In this document: positions 1 to 5,103 of the stretch, one piece after another
How positions within the stretch are numbered: position 1 is the stretch's first letter
Layout: every line of letters starts with the position of its first letter
Assembly: GCA_041584015.1 (NCBI GenBank)
Contig: JBFHES010000299.1
Coordinates: 1-5,103, forward strand
Reading direction: 5' to 3'
Length of the DNA stretch: 5,103 nucleotides
DNA from: JBFHES01 sp041584015
GTDB taxonomy: Bacteria; Bacteroidota; Bacteroidia; Bacteroidales; M50B96
Program-made: the position numbers and the translations under genes
The notes under the pieces: generated by a model
The model's input: the letters and a program-made list of their open reading frames with translations, nothing else
Database searches by the model: none
What the model was told of the DNA's origin: nothing

Positions 1-930
1 AAAAAGAAACTTAATGAGTCGAAAGAGGAGTTATTAACGCTAGCCGTTATTGATATTCGCCGTAGACTGTTTAGTAATTCAACAGAGATTATCTTACCTT
101 TTCCTGTTGATTATCAAATAGAAGGAGCAAAAATTACCATCCCTAAACGCGGTGAGAAACGCATGCTTTTAGATCTCTCATTAAGGAATGCTAAATATTT
201 TGCATTAGATCGAAGAAAACAAGAGTCGGAGCCTAAAAAGGAAAAAAGGGAAACTCGGGTTTTGAATAGAATGAGGGATGATCTGCAATTGAAAGAATTA
301 CCCATCCACATTGAGTGTTTTGATAATTCTAATATCCAGGGAACCTACCCTGTGGCAAGCTGTGTAGTTTTTAAAAATGGTAAACCCAGTAAAAGAGATT
401 ATCGACACTTCAATATTAAAACCGTTGTTGGTCCTGACGATTTTGGGTCAATGAAAGAAGTAATAATGCGTAGGTACACGCGACTGTTAAACGAGGGACA
501 AACGCTGCCCCAGTTAATAATTGTTGATGGAGGAAAAGGACAATTAAGTGCAGCGGTTGAAGGACTTGATGAAATTAACCTGCGAGGAAAGATTTCGATT
601 ATTGGAATTGCTAAACGATTGGAGGAAATATATTTTCCAACCGATCCGGTACCGCTTTATTTGGACAAAAATTCTGAATCGTTAAAGTTGATTCAGTTTT
701 TAAGAAACGAGGCACATCGATTTGCAATTGGATTTCACCGTGATAAACGATCCGCAGATTTCATAAAGTCTGAATTAGAGGAGGTTCCTGGTTTTGGGCC
801 TGCTACAATTTCTAAGTTGCTAACGCATTTTAAATCCGTTGCAAATGTGAAAAAGGCAAGTGAAAAAGAACTTGTTGAAATAATCGGAACATCTAAATAT
901 AAAATGCTGCATAGTTTCTATAAAAAATAA
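1..930 (+). CDS. uvrC: UvrC, excinuclease ABC subunit C (C-terminal part, 5' truncated by window edge)
   Basis: UvrC is the nuclease subunit of bacterial nucleotide excision repair; with UvrB it cuts the damaged strand on both sides of a lesion in the cytoplasm. Frame 1 is open from base 1 to the TAA at 928-930, giving 309 residues, about half of the usual ~600. The ATG at 163 is internal, because homologous sequence continues upstream of it. Numbering within the fragment: a basic linker (1-100), then the RNase H-like endonuclease domain with CFDNS (D108), GPDDFGSMKEV (D146/D147), IIVDGGKGQL (D176) and NEAHRFAIGFHR (H239, H246). These match the positions of the conserved catalytic Asp/Asp/Asp/His set. 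The C-terminus has a helix-hairpin-helix pair: VPGFGPATISKLL (262-274), then ASEKELVEIIGTSK. The N-terminal GIY-YIG nuclease domain and the UvrB-binding motif would lie left of the window. All visible catalytic motifs are intact, so the gene is probably functional. The next gene is unrelated and 242 bases away. Confidence 0.96.
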   Translation, partial: KKKLNESKEELLTLAVIDIRRRLFSNSTEIILPFPVDYQIEGAKITIPKRGEKRMLLDLSLRNAKYFALDRRKQESEPKKEKRETRVLNRMRDDLQLKELPIHIECFDNSNIQGTYPVASCVVFKNGKPSKRDYRHFNIKTVVGPDDFGSMKEVIMRRYTRLLNEGQTLPQLIIVDGGKGQLSAAVEGLDEINLRGKISIIGIAKRLEEIYFPTDPVPLYLDKNSESLKLIQFLRNEAHRFAIGFHRDKRSADFIKSELEEVPGFGPATISKLLTHFKSVANVKKASEKELVEIIGTSKYKMLHSFYKK

Positions 931-938
931 GATTATCA

Positions 939-953
939 ATCTGAAAAACAGAT
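939..953 (+). terminator. weak hairpin after uvrC, possible terminator
   Basis: ATCTG, AAAAA, CAGAT forms a perfect 5-base stem with a 5-base loop, starting nine bases after the uvrC stop codon. The stem is short and is not followed by a run of T, so it is a poor match to a classical intrinsic terminator. No better candidate was seen in the gap. Its position is suggestive, but the call is tentative. Confidence 0.2.
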
Positions 954-1067
954 GTGTATCTTCTCTTAAAATTTTAAATAATTCTGGTCTTTATTTTTTG
1001 GTCTAAATTGGTCTCAAAAAAATAGCTGAAACGCTCTGAAACCCCTAAATTATTTAAATGTTTATAA

Positions 1068-1099
1068 TTTGTTTATTTCTTTTTAGTTCTATATATTTA
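1068..1099 (+). promoter_or_regulatory. candidate Bacteroidota sigma-ABfr-type promoter for the large secreted-protein gene
   Basis: TTTG at 1068-1071 is followed after 20 bases by TATATTTA at 1092-1099. The known Bacteroidota primary-sigma consensus is TTTG or TTG near -33 and TAnnTTTG near -7, with about 19-20 bases between. Here the -33 box is exact and the -7 box differs only in its last base (A for G). Transcription would begin near 1105, leaving a leader of about 65 bases before the ATG at 1173. In such an AT-rich gap a chance match is plausible. Confidence 0.4.
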
Positions 1100-1172
1100 C
1101 TGCTTATTTTAGGCGAGTTGTAAGGTTTTGTAATAGACGCTATTAGGGCTATTACGCTTATTTTATGTGCTT

Positions 1173-1244
1173 ATGGCAAAGACAATGGTAAAGATTATCA
1201 CAGGTTGGATATTGTTATTCAGCTTAACGCAAACTGTGTTTTCG
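1173..1244 (+). other. signal peptide of the large secreted protein
   Basis: Residues 1-24 have a short basic start (K3, K7), a hydrophobic core (IITGWILLFSL, 8-18) and a V-F-S motif directly before Gln25, fitting a signal peptidase I site after Ser24. There is no Cys at the cleavage point, so this is not a lipoprotein signal. It implies Sec-dependent export to the periplasm, consistent with later passage through the type IX system. Confidence 0.85.
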
Positions 1245-4200
1245 CAAGAATCTGTACAGGTGCAGGTTTATTATGGCGGTTACGCAGCTGAGTGTTCATG
1301 GGAAATTATTAACAGTTTTGATGGGAGTGTCGTCCTTAATGGGGGACCAGGTAGTAACAATAGTTATTCGTACAACGGAAATATAAGCATATATCCTGGT
1401 GAATACGTGTTTAAGGCTTATGATAGCGAAGGTGATGGTTGGACATTTGCTAATGGATGGTATGAAATTACACCTGCCTTAGGTGTTGCATCTGGTCAGG
1501 TTTTATTTCAAACCGGATATGAGCAAACAACTGCTTTTTCAGTTTTCTCTTCAAGTGCCACCGATATTGGAGCTGTTGAATGGATAGCTCCGGTTTCCAG
1601 TGCAGGATTGACTTCCTCCGAAACGGTGAATATAAAGGTTCGTAACTATGGAACAACGGCTATCACCGGAATGGATTTATTCTATTCCATAAATGGTGGC
1701 TCGTCGTATGTAACCGAAACATATTCCGGAACTTTAAACTCCGGAGATGTATTAGACTTTTCTTTTAGTCAAACGGCGAACTTTAGTTCAACCGGTACTT
1801 ATTCATGTGAGTTTGGTGCAAGCGTTCTTGGTGATGCCGTTATGCAGAATGATACAGCACTTATCGACATTGAATCCATTCCGAGTATTAATTCATTTCC
1901 TTGGAGCGAAAGCTTTTCAGCCTGGCCTCCACAAGACTGGACTATTCAAGGAGCCAATTCGTGGGCGTCCTATCAGTTTTCTTCGGCATATTGTAATTTC
2001 TTTTATTGGCCTGCTGGAAATGCTGAGATGATAACTCCTCCGATTAATCTTTATTCACCGGGTAATTTATCATTTGATTGGTCAAGCGGATTTGATGCTG
2101 GTTATTTAAATGATGAACTAAACGTATCGGTGTCTATCGATAATGGTCAAACATGGCAAGTAGTCTGGAGCAAAACAGGAGTTGAGTTAAACTCTAATGA
2201 TGGAGCTTCATATACAACTCCGGGAAGTTTTATAACGCAGAATATTGATTTAACCCAGTATGCGGGAAGTATCGTTTATGTTAAATTTGATGGAGTTACT
2301 GGTTATGGTCCAAATGTATTTGTTGATAACGTGGTTATCGATTTAAATCCTGCTTATGACCTTTCGGTTGTTGAATGGTTAACCCCTGGAAATACAGGTT
2401 GTAATTTATCATCTTCGGAACAGGTAGGTATTCGCATTAAGAATTTTGGAGCAATTGGAGTTTCTAATTTTAATGTGGCTTACTCAATAGATGGTGGTAG
2501 CACCTTTGTAACAGAAACCATATCATCAACCATTGCAAGTGGTGCAACTTTAGATTATACCTTTACAGGCTTAGCTGATTTTTCAGTTCCCGGAACGTAT
2601 AATTGTTTAGCTTCTGTAAACTTTGCAAGTGATATTAATCCAGCTAACGACCAACTAACAAGCTCAGTTAAAAATCTTGAAATAATTAATAGCTTTCCTT
2701 TTACTGAAGACTTTGAGTCTGGTGCAACTACATTCTTAGATTTCACAAGCGGTGATTATGCAAGTGTAGCCGTTTTTAATGAGGGAAGTAATTATGCACT
2801 CAAGATGGAAGGTGATGCAAGTGGAACAGGTTGGGTTGGTTCATCAAGTTCAACTACTTCTGCTGATGCATGGAATATTAATTCTACACATCACGGACTA
2901 GCTTACACTTGTCTTGTTGATGCATCGCAGTTATCAACCGCTGAACTATTAATTGATCTAAAACAATACTATAAATTCGGACCAACTTATTCATGGTTTA
3001 GAGTTTTAATTAATGGTGTTCCTACAGCCGACATAAACGGACAGGTTGAATTTAATCCAACCACATCTTATAATGATCCGTATGCAACCATTAAATTCGA
3101 TTTAACTGCTTTTGCAGGAACACAATTTGAAGTTGCTTTTCAGGCATCAAACAGATATAGTTCAAATTCACATCCGCCGGGCAACGTTGCTTTTGTAGAT
3201 AATTTCATTCTGAGAGAAATTCCACCACCTGATGTGGCTGTTCTTAACCTTGTGGCTCCATTGTCGTCATGCGACTTAGGTGCGGGAAGTGTTATTGTTG
3301 CAGAGATTCAAAATTTAGGTGGAGGCGATATTTCTAATTTTGATATTAGTTATGTGCTTAACGGCGGAACTCCAATTGTTGAAACAATAACATCTGTAAT
3401 AACTTCTGGATCGGTTTACCAACATACGTTTGCCGCTACTGCTGATTTAACAGCAACAGGAGTATATACAATTGATATTGTTGTAAATTTGGTTAGTGAT
3501 CAAAATGCTACAAATGATAATGGTGCATTTACGGTTGAACATTTGTTACCAACCCCATTAACAATTAATGGTTTAAATGCTACTTATTGTTATTACGATG
3601 CAGCTGTTACTTTATCAGGATCTCCTTCAGGAGGTACATTTAGTGGTGATGGAATTACAGGAAATACATTTGATCCTGCACAAGCTGGTTCAGGTTCACA
3701 TGATATAACTTATACCTACGACGATTTACAGACCGGTTGTCAAAGCGCAATTACTGAGACTGTAATGGTGAATGGCAGTTCTGTGAGTTTTACCGGATTG
3801 TATAATGGTCCAACAACTGTTCCTGTTTTGGTTCAGGTTTATTATAATTCCTTCTGGGTGTCTCAGCAATCCTGGGAGATTGTTGATGAGTTTGGAACTG
3901 TTCATTTAAGTGGACCTGCCGGAACAACACAAAACGGATACTCTTATGATGGTTACATTAACTTGCCACTTGGTAACTATACCTTTTTTGCTAACGATAG
4001 TTATGGCGATGGATGGATGGCCAGTTGGTATAATGTAACGCCAGACTTTGGTACAGGTACCGGACAACAGAATTATATAGTTCCTGGACCTAACCAACCA
4101 ACATATTCTCAAAGTACTTCATTTACTGTAGGAGGATTATCAGGTTACTGTTTAAATGATGCTGCGGTTACATTGATAGGAAGCCCAGCTGGTGGAACAT

Positions 4201-5103
4201 TTAGTGGTCAGGGAATGAACGGAAATAGTTTTGATCCGGCAACAGCTGGAGCTGGAACACATACCATTACTTATGCATATACCGATAACGGATGTGCCGG
4301 TTCTCAATCGCAACAGGTTATTGTTCAACCAGCAATATCAATAGATTTAGGAGCCGATCAAGTTGCATGTGTTGGAGATAATATATTGCTTGATGCCGGT
4401 GTTGCTGAAACTTATCTTTGGACTGACGGATCAACTAATCAAACATTATCTGTAAACCAAACTGGTTTATATGGTGTAACTGTAACCAACCTTGCAGGAT
4501 GCGAAGCTTCTGATGAAGTTCAGGTGACATTTAATGCGTTACCAATAATTGATTTTGGTGCTGATCAGGATGTTTGTGAAGGAAGCACAGTGATACTTGA
4601 TGCAGGTGTGGCCGATTCTTATTTATGGTCTACAGGTGAAACAACACAAACTATCTCGGTTCAAACAACAGGAACTTATGGCGTAACCATAACTACAAAC
4701 TCATGTAGTGCTTTCGATGATGTTTTAATTACATTCCACCAAGCAAGTCTCGATCTTGGCAGTGACCTTGAAATCTGTGCAGGTTCAGATGTTCTTATTG
4801 ATGCAGGAAATGGTTATACTTCATATTTATGGTCTGATAACTCAATAGGTTCTTCTTTACTGGTAAGTGCTGCAGCTACTTATTCGCTAACTGTAACCGA
4901 TCAGTATGGTTGCACATCAACTGATGCAGTTGATGTAATTGTGAATCAACTCCCTTTTGTTGATCTTGGAAATGACACTACAATTGGAAGTGACATTCTT
5001 ATTCTAAACGCTGGAATCGGTTATGCTTCCTATGTATGGTCAGATGGTTCTTTTGGTGAAGTAGTTTTTGTTGATGGTGGAAATTTACCAAATGCAACGT
5101 ATA
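1173..5103 (+). CDS. large secreted multidomain protein with CARDB, jelly-roll, GDGW and Ig-like repeats (3' truncated by window edge)
   Basis: An uninterrupted frame of 1310 codons begins at ATG 1173 and runs off the right edge. A second in-frame ATG at 1185 (residue 5) is an alternative start; neither has a Shine-Dalgarno sequence, which is normal for Bacteroidota. The order of modules is: signal peptide (1-24), GDGW domain (28-128), CARDB-like (131-236), jelly-roll (237-393), CARDB-like (394-504), MAM/adhesin-like jelly-roll (505-683), CARDB-like (687-790), Ig-like A1 (796-868), second GDGW domain (about 884-986), Ig-like A2 (989-1052), then Ig-like B1-B4 from 1055 to the edge. No protease, glycosidase or other catalytic motif is visible. 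The role is therefore probably adhesion, a surface scaffold or extracellular binding, which is inference. A C-terminal type IX secretion sorting domain or gliding-type anchor is expected beyond the edge but not seen. Residues 682-1310 contain no Lys or Arg. The ligand and exact function are unknown. Confidence 0.93.
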   Translation, partial: MAKTMVKIITGWILLFSLTQTVFSQESVQVQVYYGGYAAECSWEIINSFDGSVVLNGGPGSNNSYSYNGNISIYPGEYVFKAYDSEGDGWTFANGWYEITPALGVASGQVLFQTGYEQTTAFSVFSSSATDIGAVEWIAPVSSAGLTSSETVNIKVRNYGTTAITGMDLFYSINGGSSYVTETYSGTLNSGDVLDFSFSQTANFSSTGTYSCEFGASVLGDAVMQNDTALIDIESIPSINSFPWSESFSAWPPQDWTIQGANSWASYQFSSAYCNFFYWPAGNAEMITPPINLYSPGNLSFDWSSGFDAGYLNDELNVSVSIDNGQTWQVVWSKTGVELNSNDGASYTTPGSFITQNIDLTQYAGSIVYVKFDGVTGYGPNVFVDNVVIDLNPAYDLSVVEWLTPGNTGCNLSSSEQVGIRIKNFGAIGVSNFNVAYSIDGGSTFVTETISSTIASGATLDYTFTGLADFSVPGTYNCLASVNFASDINPANDQLTSSVKNLEIINSFPFTEDFESGATTFLDFTSGDYASVAVFNEGSNYALKMEGDASGTGWVGSSSSTTSADAWNINSTHHGLAYTCLVDASQLSTAELLIDLKQYYKFGPTYSWFRVLINGVPTADINGQVEFNPTTSYNDPYATIKFDLTAFAGTQFEVAFQASNRYSSNSHPPGNVAFVDNFILREIPPPDVAVLNLVAPLSSCDLGAGSVIVAEIQNLGGGDISNFDISYVLNGGTPIVETITSVITSGSVYQHTFAATADLTATGVYTIDIVVNLVSDQNATNDNGAFTVEHLLPTPLTINGLNATYCYYDAAVTLSGSPSGGTFSGDGITGNTFDPAQAGSGSHDITYTYDDLQTGCQSAITETVMVNGSSVSFTGLYNGPTTVPVLVQVYYNSFWVSQQSWEIVDEFGTVHLSGPAGTTQNGYSYDGYINLPLGNYTFFANDSYGDGWMASWYNVTPDFGTGTGQQNYIVPGPNQPTYSQSTSFTVGGLSGYCLNDAAVTLIGSPAGGTFSGQGMNGNSFDPATAGAGTHTITYAYTDNGCAGSQSQQVIVQPAISIDLGADQVACVGDNILLDAGVAETYLWTDGSTNQTLSVNQTGLYGVTVTNLAGCEASDEVQVTFNALPIIDFGADQDVCEGSTVILDAGVADSYLWSTGETTQTISVQTTGTYGVTITTNSCSAFDDVLITFHQASLDLGSDLEICAGSDVLIDAGNGYTSYLWSDNSIGSSLLVSAAATYSLTVTDQYGCTSTDAVDVIVNQLPFVDLGNDTTIGSDILILNAGIGYASYVWSDGSFGEVVFVDGGNLPNATY
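1254..1556 (+). repeat. GDGW domain, copy 1 (residues 28-128)
   Basis: This mature N-terminal module shares an ordered set of motifs with the copy at 3822-4130: VQVYY (29-34), SWEI (42-45), a Gly/Asn-rich turn ending in YSYNG, PGEYVFKAYDS, then GDGW (87-90), WYEITP, and a closing AFSV strand. The D84-S-E-G-D88-G-W loop, rich in Asp and Gly, could bind calcium, but this is inference. Similar SWEI...DSxGDGW modules are recalled from other secreted proteins. No established function or family name can be assigned with confidence. Confidence 0.7.
1563..2351 (+). repeat. CARDB plus jelly-roll unit 1 (residues 131-393)
   Basis: Residues 131-236 resemble a CARDB domain, a seven-stranded Ig-like fold common in bacterial surface proteins: DIGAVEWIAP, then VNIKVRNYGTTAI, FYSINGGSSYVTET, and a TGTYSCEFGAS strand. 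Residues 237-393 form a MAM/cleaved-adhesin-like jelly-roll that opens INSFPWSESFSAWPPQDW, carries SVSIDNGQTWQVVWSK, and closes with VFVDNVVI (F383-V-D-N386). The same order and the same NSFP junction recur in the next unit, which points to an internal duplication. CARDB1 has Cys212 but lacks the earlier Cys seen in unit 2. Confidence 0.72.
2352..3221 (+). repeat. CARDB plus jelly-roll unit 2 (residues 394-683)
   Basis: Residues 394-504 repeat the CARDB pattern (DLSVVEWLTP, VGIRIKNFG, AYSIDGGSTFVTETI, GTYNCLASV) with Cys410 and Cys478 placed to form a possible disulfide. After the junction INSFPFTEDFESG, residues 505-683 form a second jelly-roll that ends AFVDNFIL (F674-V-D-N677). This jelly-roll is about 20 residues longer than the first and more diverged, with an inserted Ser/Thr-rich region around GSSSSTTSADAWN and a HHG motif. 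Galactose-binding-like or MAM-like folds are both possible. No catalytic residues were recognised. Confidence 0.68.
3231..3542 (+). repeat. third CARDB-like domain (residues 687-790)
   Basis: DVAVLNLVAP, VIVAEIQNLGGGDISNFDISYVL, NGGTPIVETI, and TGVYTIDIVVNLVSDQNATND follow the CARDB strand pattern of the two preceding copies, including the final N-x-x-ND motif. It keeps the first Cys (C700), but the second Cys position is Ile (YTIDI), so the disulfide of copy 2 cannot form. Unlike copies 1 and 2 it is not followed by a jelly-roll; an Ig-like repeat takes that place. Confidence 0.68.
3558..3776 (+). repeat. Ig-like repeat A1 (residues 796-868)
   Basis: This is the first of two homologous repeats with the pattern GLxxxYC, DAAVTL, GSPxGGTFSG, GNxFDPAxAG, HxITYxY, GC. 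Cys806 and Cys856 are placed to form a disulfide. Over the core, about 32 of 45 residues match A2 (4137-4328). This Ig-like/PKD-like repeat type is familiar from large secreted Bacteroidota proteins. The repeat is followed by SVSFTGL, which in such proteins usually leads directly into the next YC repeat. Confidence 0.72.
3822..4130 (+). repeat. GDGW domain, copy 2 (residues 884-986)
   Basis: The ordered motifs match copy 1: VQVYY (887-891), SWEI (900-903), GYSYDG, LGNYTFFANDS, GDGW (945-948), WYNVTP, and a closing TSFTV strand. The loop D942-S-Y-G-D946-G-W keeps the acidic positions of copy 1. It contains no Lys or Arg. It lies between the two A-type Ig-like repeats instead of at an end of the protein. 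Confidence 0.7.
4137..4328 (+). repeat. Ig-like repeat A2 (residues 989-1052)
   Basis: LSGYCLNDAAVTL, GSPAGGTFSG, FDPATAGAGTHTITY and DNGC reproduce repeat A1 with the Cys pair C993/C1041. It is two residues shorter than A1 before the second Cys. It joins directly to the B-type array through VIVQPAISIDLG. Confidence 0.72.
4335..5103 (+). repeat. tandem B-type Ig-like repeats B1-B4 (residues 1055-1310, last one cut by the window edge)
   Basis: Four repeats of about 66-71 residues start at 4335, 4545, 4743 and 4956. Each begins DLGxD or DFGAD, continues LDAG or close variants, then YxW[ST], a T/S-rich strand, YGVTVT or YSLTVT, and ends with a GC or SC before the next repeat. Cys pairs are C1066/C1110, C1135/C1178 and C1202/C1247. 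B4 begins DLGNDTTIGSD and lacks the first Cys. Such arrays are common as spacer or stalk modules just before the C-terminal region of secreted Bacteroidota proteins. The spacer role is inferred. Confidence 0.75.

Larger units (their letters stand above)
931..1172. other. AT-rich intergenic region between uvrC and the large secreted-protein gene
   Basis: This 242-base gap shows no coding potential. It contains a weak hairpin just after uvrC, a 12-base AT palindrome (TTAAAATTTTAA, 966-977), three TGGTCT copies (985-990, 999-1004, 1009-1014), two CTGAAAC copies (1026-1032, 1036-1042), a candidate promoter (1068-1099) and a direct repeat GCTTATTTTA (1102-1111 and 1156-1165). The in-frame stop TAG at 1134-1136 limits how far upstream the next gene could start. 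Confidence 0.8.

Noticed and set aside
114..311. Reverse-strand open frame inside uvrC.
   Set aside because: It overlaps intact UvrC coding sequence and its translation shows no recognisable domain; it is a chance shadow frame.
163..930. A complete 255-residue gene starting at the ATG at 163.
   Set aside because: The same frame is open to base 1 and its upstream 54 codons read as UvrC linker sequence, so the ATG is internal to a truncated uvrC.
966..977. TTAAAATTTTAA palindrome as an operator or attachment site.
   Set aside because: Pure AT palindromes of this size are expected by chance in such AT-rich intergenic DNA, and nothing nearby suggests an integrated element.
1468..1656. Reverse-strand open frame inside the large gene.
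   Set aside because: It lies opposite the end of the GDGW domain and the start of CARDB1 and has no family resemblance.
1807..2031. Forward open frame of 74 codons in a different frame from the large gene.
   Set aside because: The overlapping large frame encodes recognisable CARDB and jelly-roll sequence there; no sign of a frameshift or separate gene.
2555..2746. Reverse-strand open frame inside the large gene.
   Set aside because: Shadow of the CARDB2 to jelly-roll junction, without a start signal or recognisable product.
3906..4112. Reverse-strand open frame opposite the second GDGW domain.
   Set aside because: The forward strand has strong domain homology to copy 1 at this place; the reverse translation looks random.
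4335..5103. CRISPR-like or tandem DNA repeat array.
   Set aside because: The periodicity of about 200 bases is at the protein level (Ig-like domains); the DNA copies are diverged and there are no short identical repeats with spacers.

Overview
The window looks like chromosomal DNA of a member of the Bacteroidota (Bacteroidetes). The DNA is AT-rich and the larger gene has no obvious Shine-Dalgarno sequence. A candidate Bacteroidota-type promoter (TTTG, 20 bases, TATATTTA) lies upstream of that gene. The large secreted protein is built from modules typical of surface or secreted proteins in this phylum: CARDB-like domains, jelly-roll domains ending in VDN, and Cys-paired Ig-like repeats with DLGxD and LDAG motifs. 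An order such as Marinilabiliales or Bacteroidales is possible, but the sequence alone does not settle it.

Layout: bases 1-930 hold the 3' half of uvrC (excinuclease ABC subunit C), which enters from the left edge and ends at a TAA. Bases 931-1172 are an AT-rich intergenic region with short repeats, a weak hairpin and a candidate promoter. From 1173 to the right edge there is one uninterrupted, co-directional reading frame of 1310 codons that runs out of the window. It has an N-terminal signal peptide, a 'GDGW' domain, two CARDB-plus-jelly-roll units, a third CARDB, an Ig-like repeat, a second GDGW domain, a second copy of that Ig-like repeat, and then three complete and one partial Ig-like repeats of another type.

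The two genes have no evident functional link. uvrC is a housekeeping DNA-repair gene. The large gene encodes an exported, probably surface-attached or released protein with no catalytic domain in the visible part. Its C-terminus lies outside the window; a type IX secretion sorting domain there would be usual for this architecture but is an inference.

The most unusual observations are a stretch of 629 consecutive codons (3216-5102) with no lysine or arginine, and a GDGW module that appears to sit between two copies of an Ig-like repeat. No RNA genes, mobile elements or CRISPR arrays were seen.
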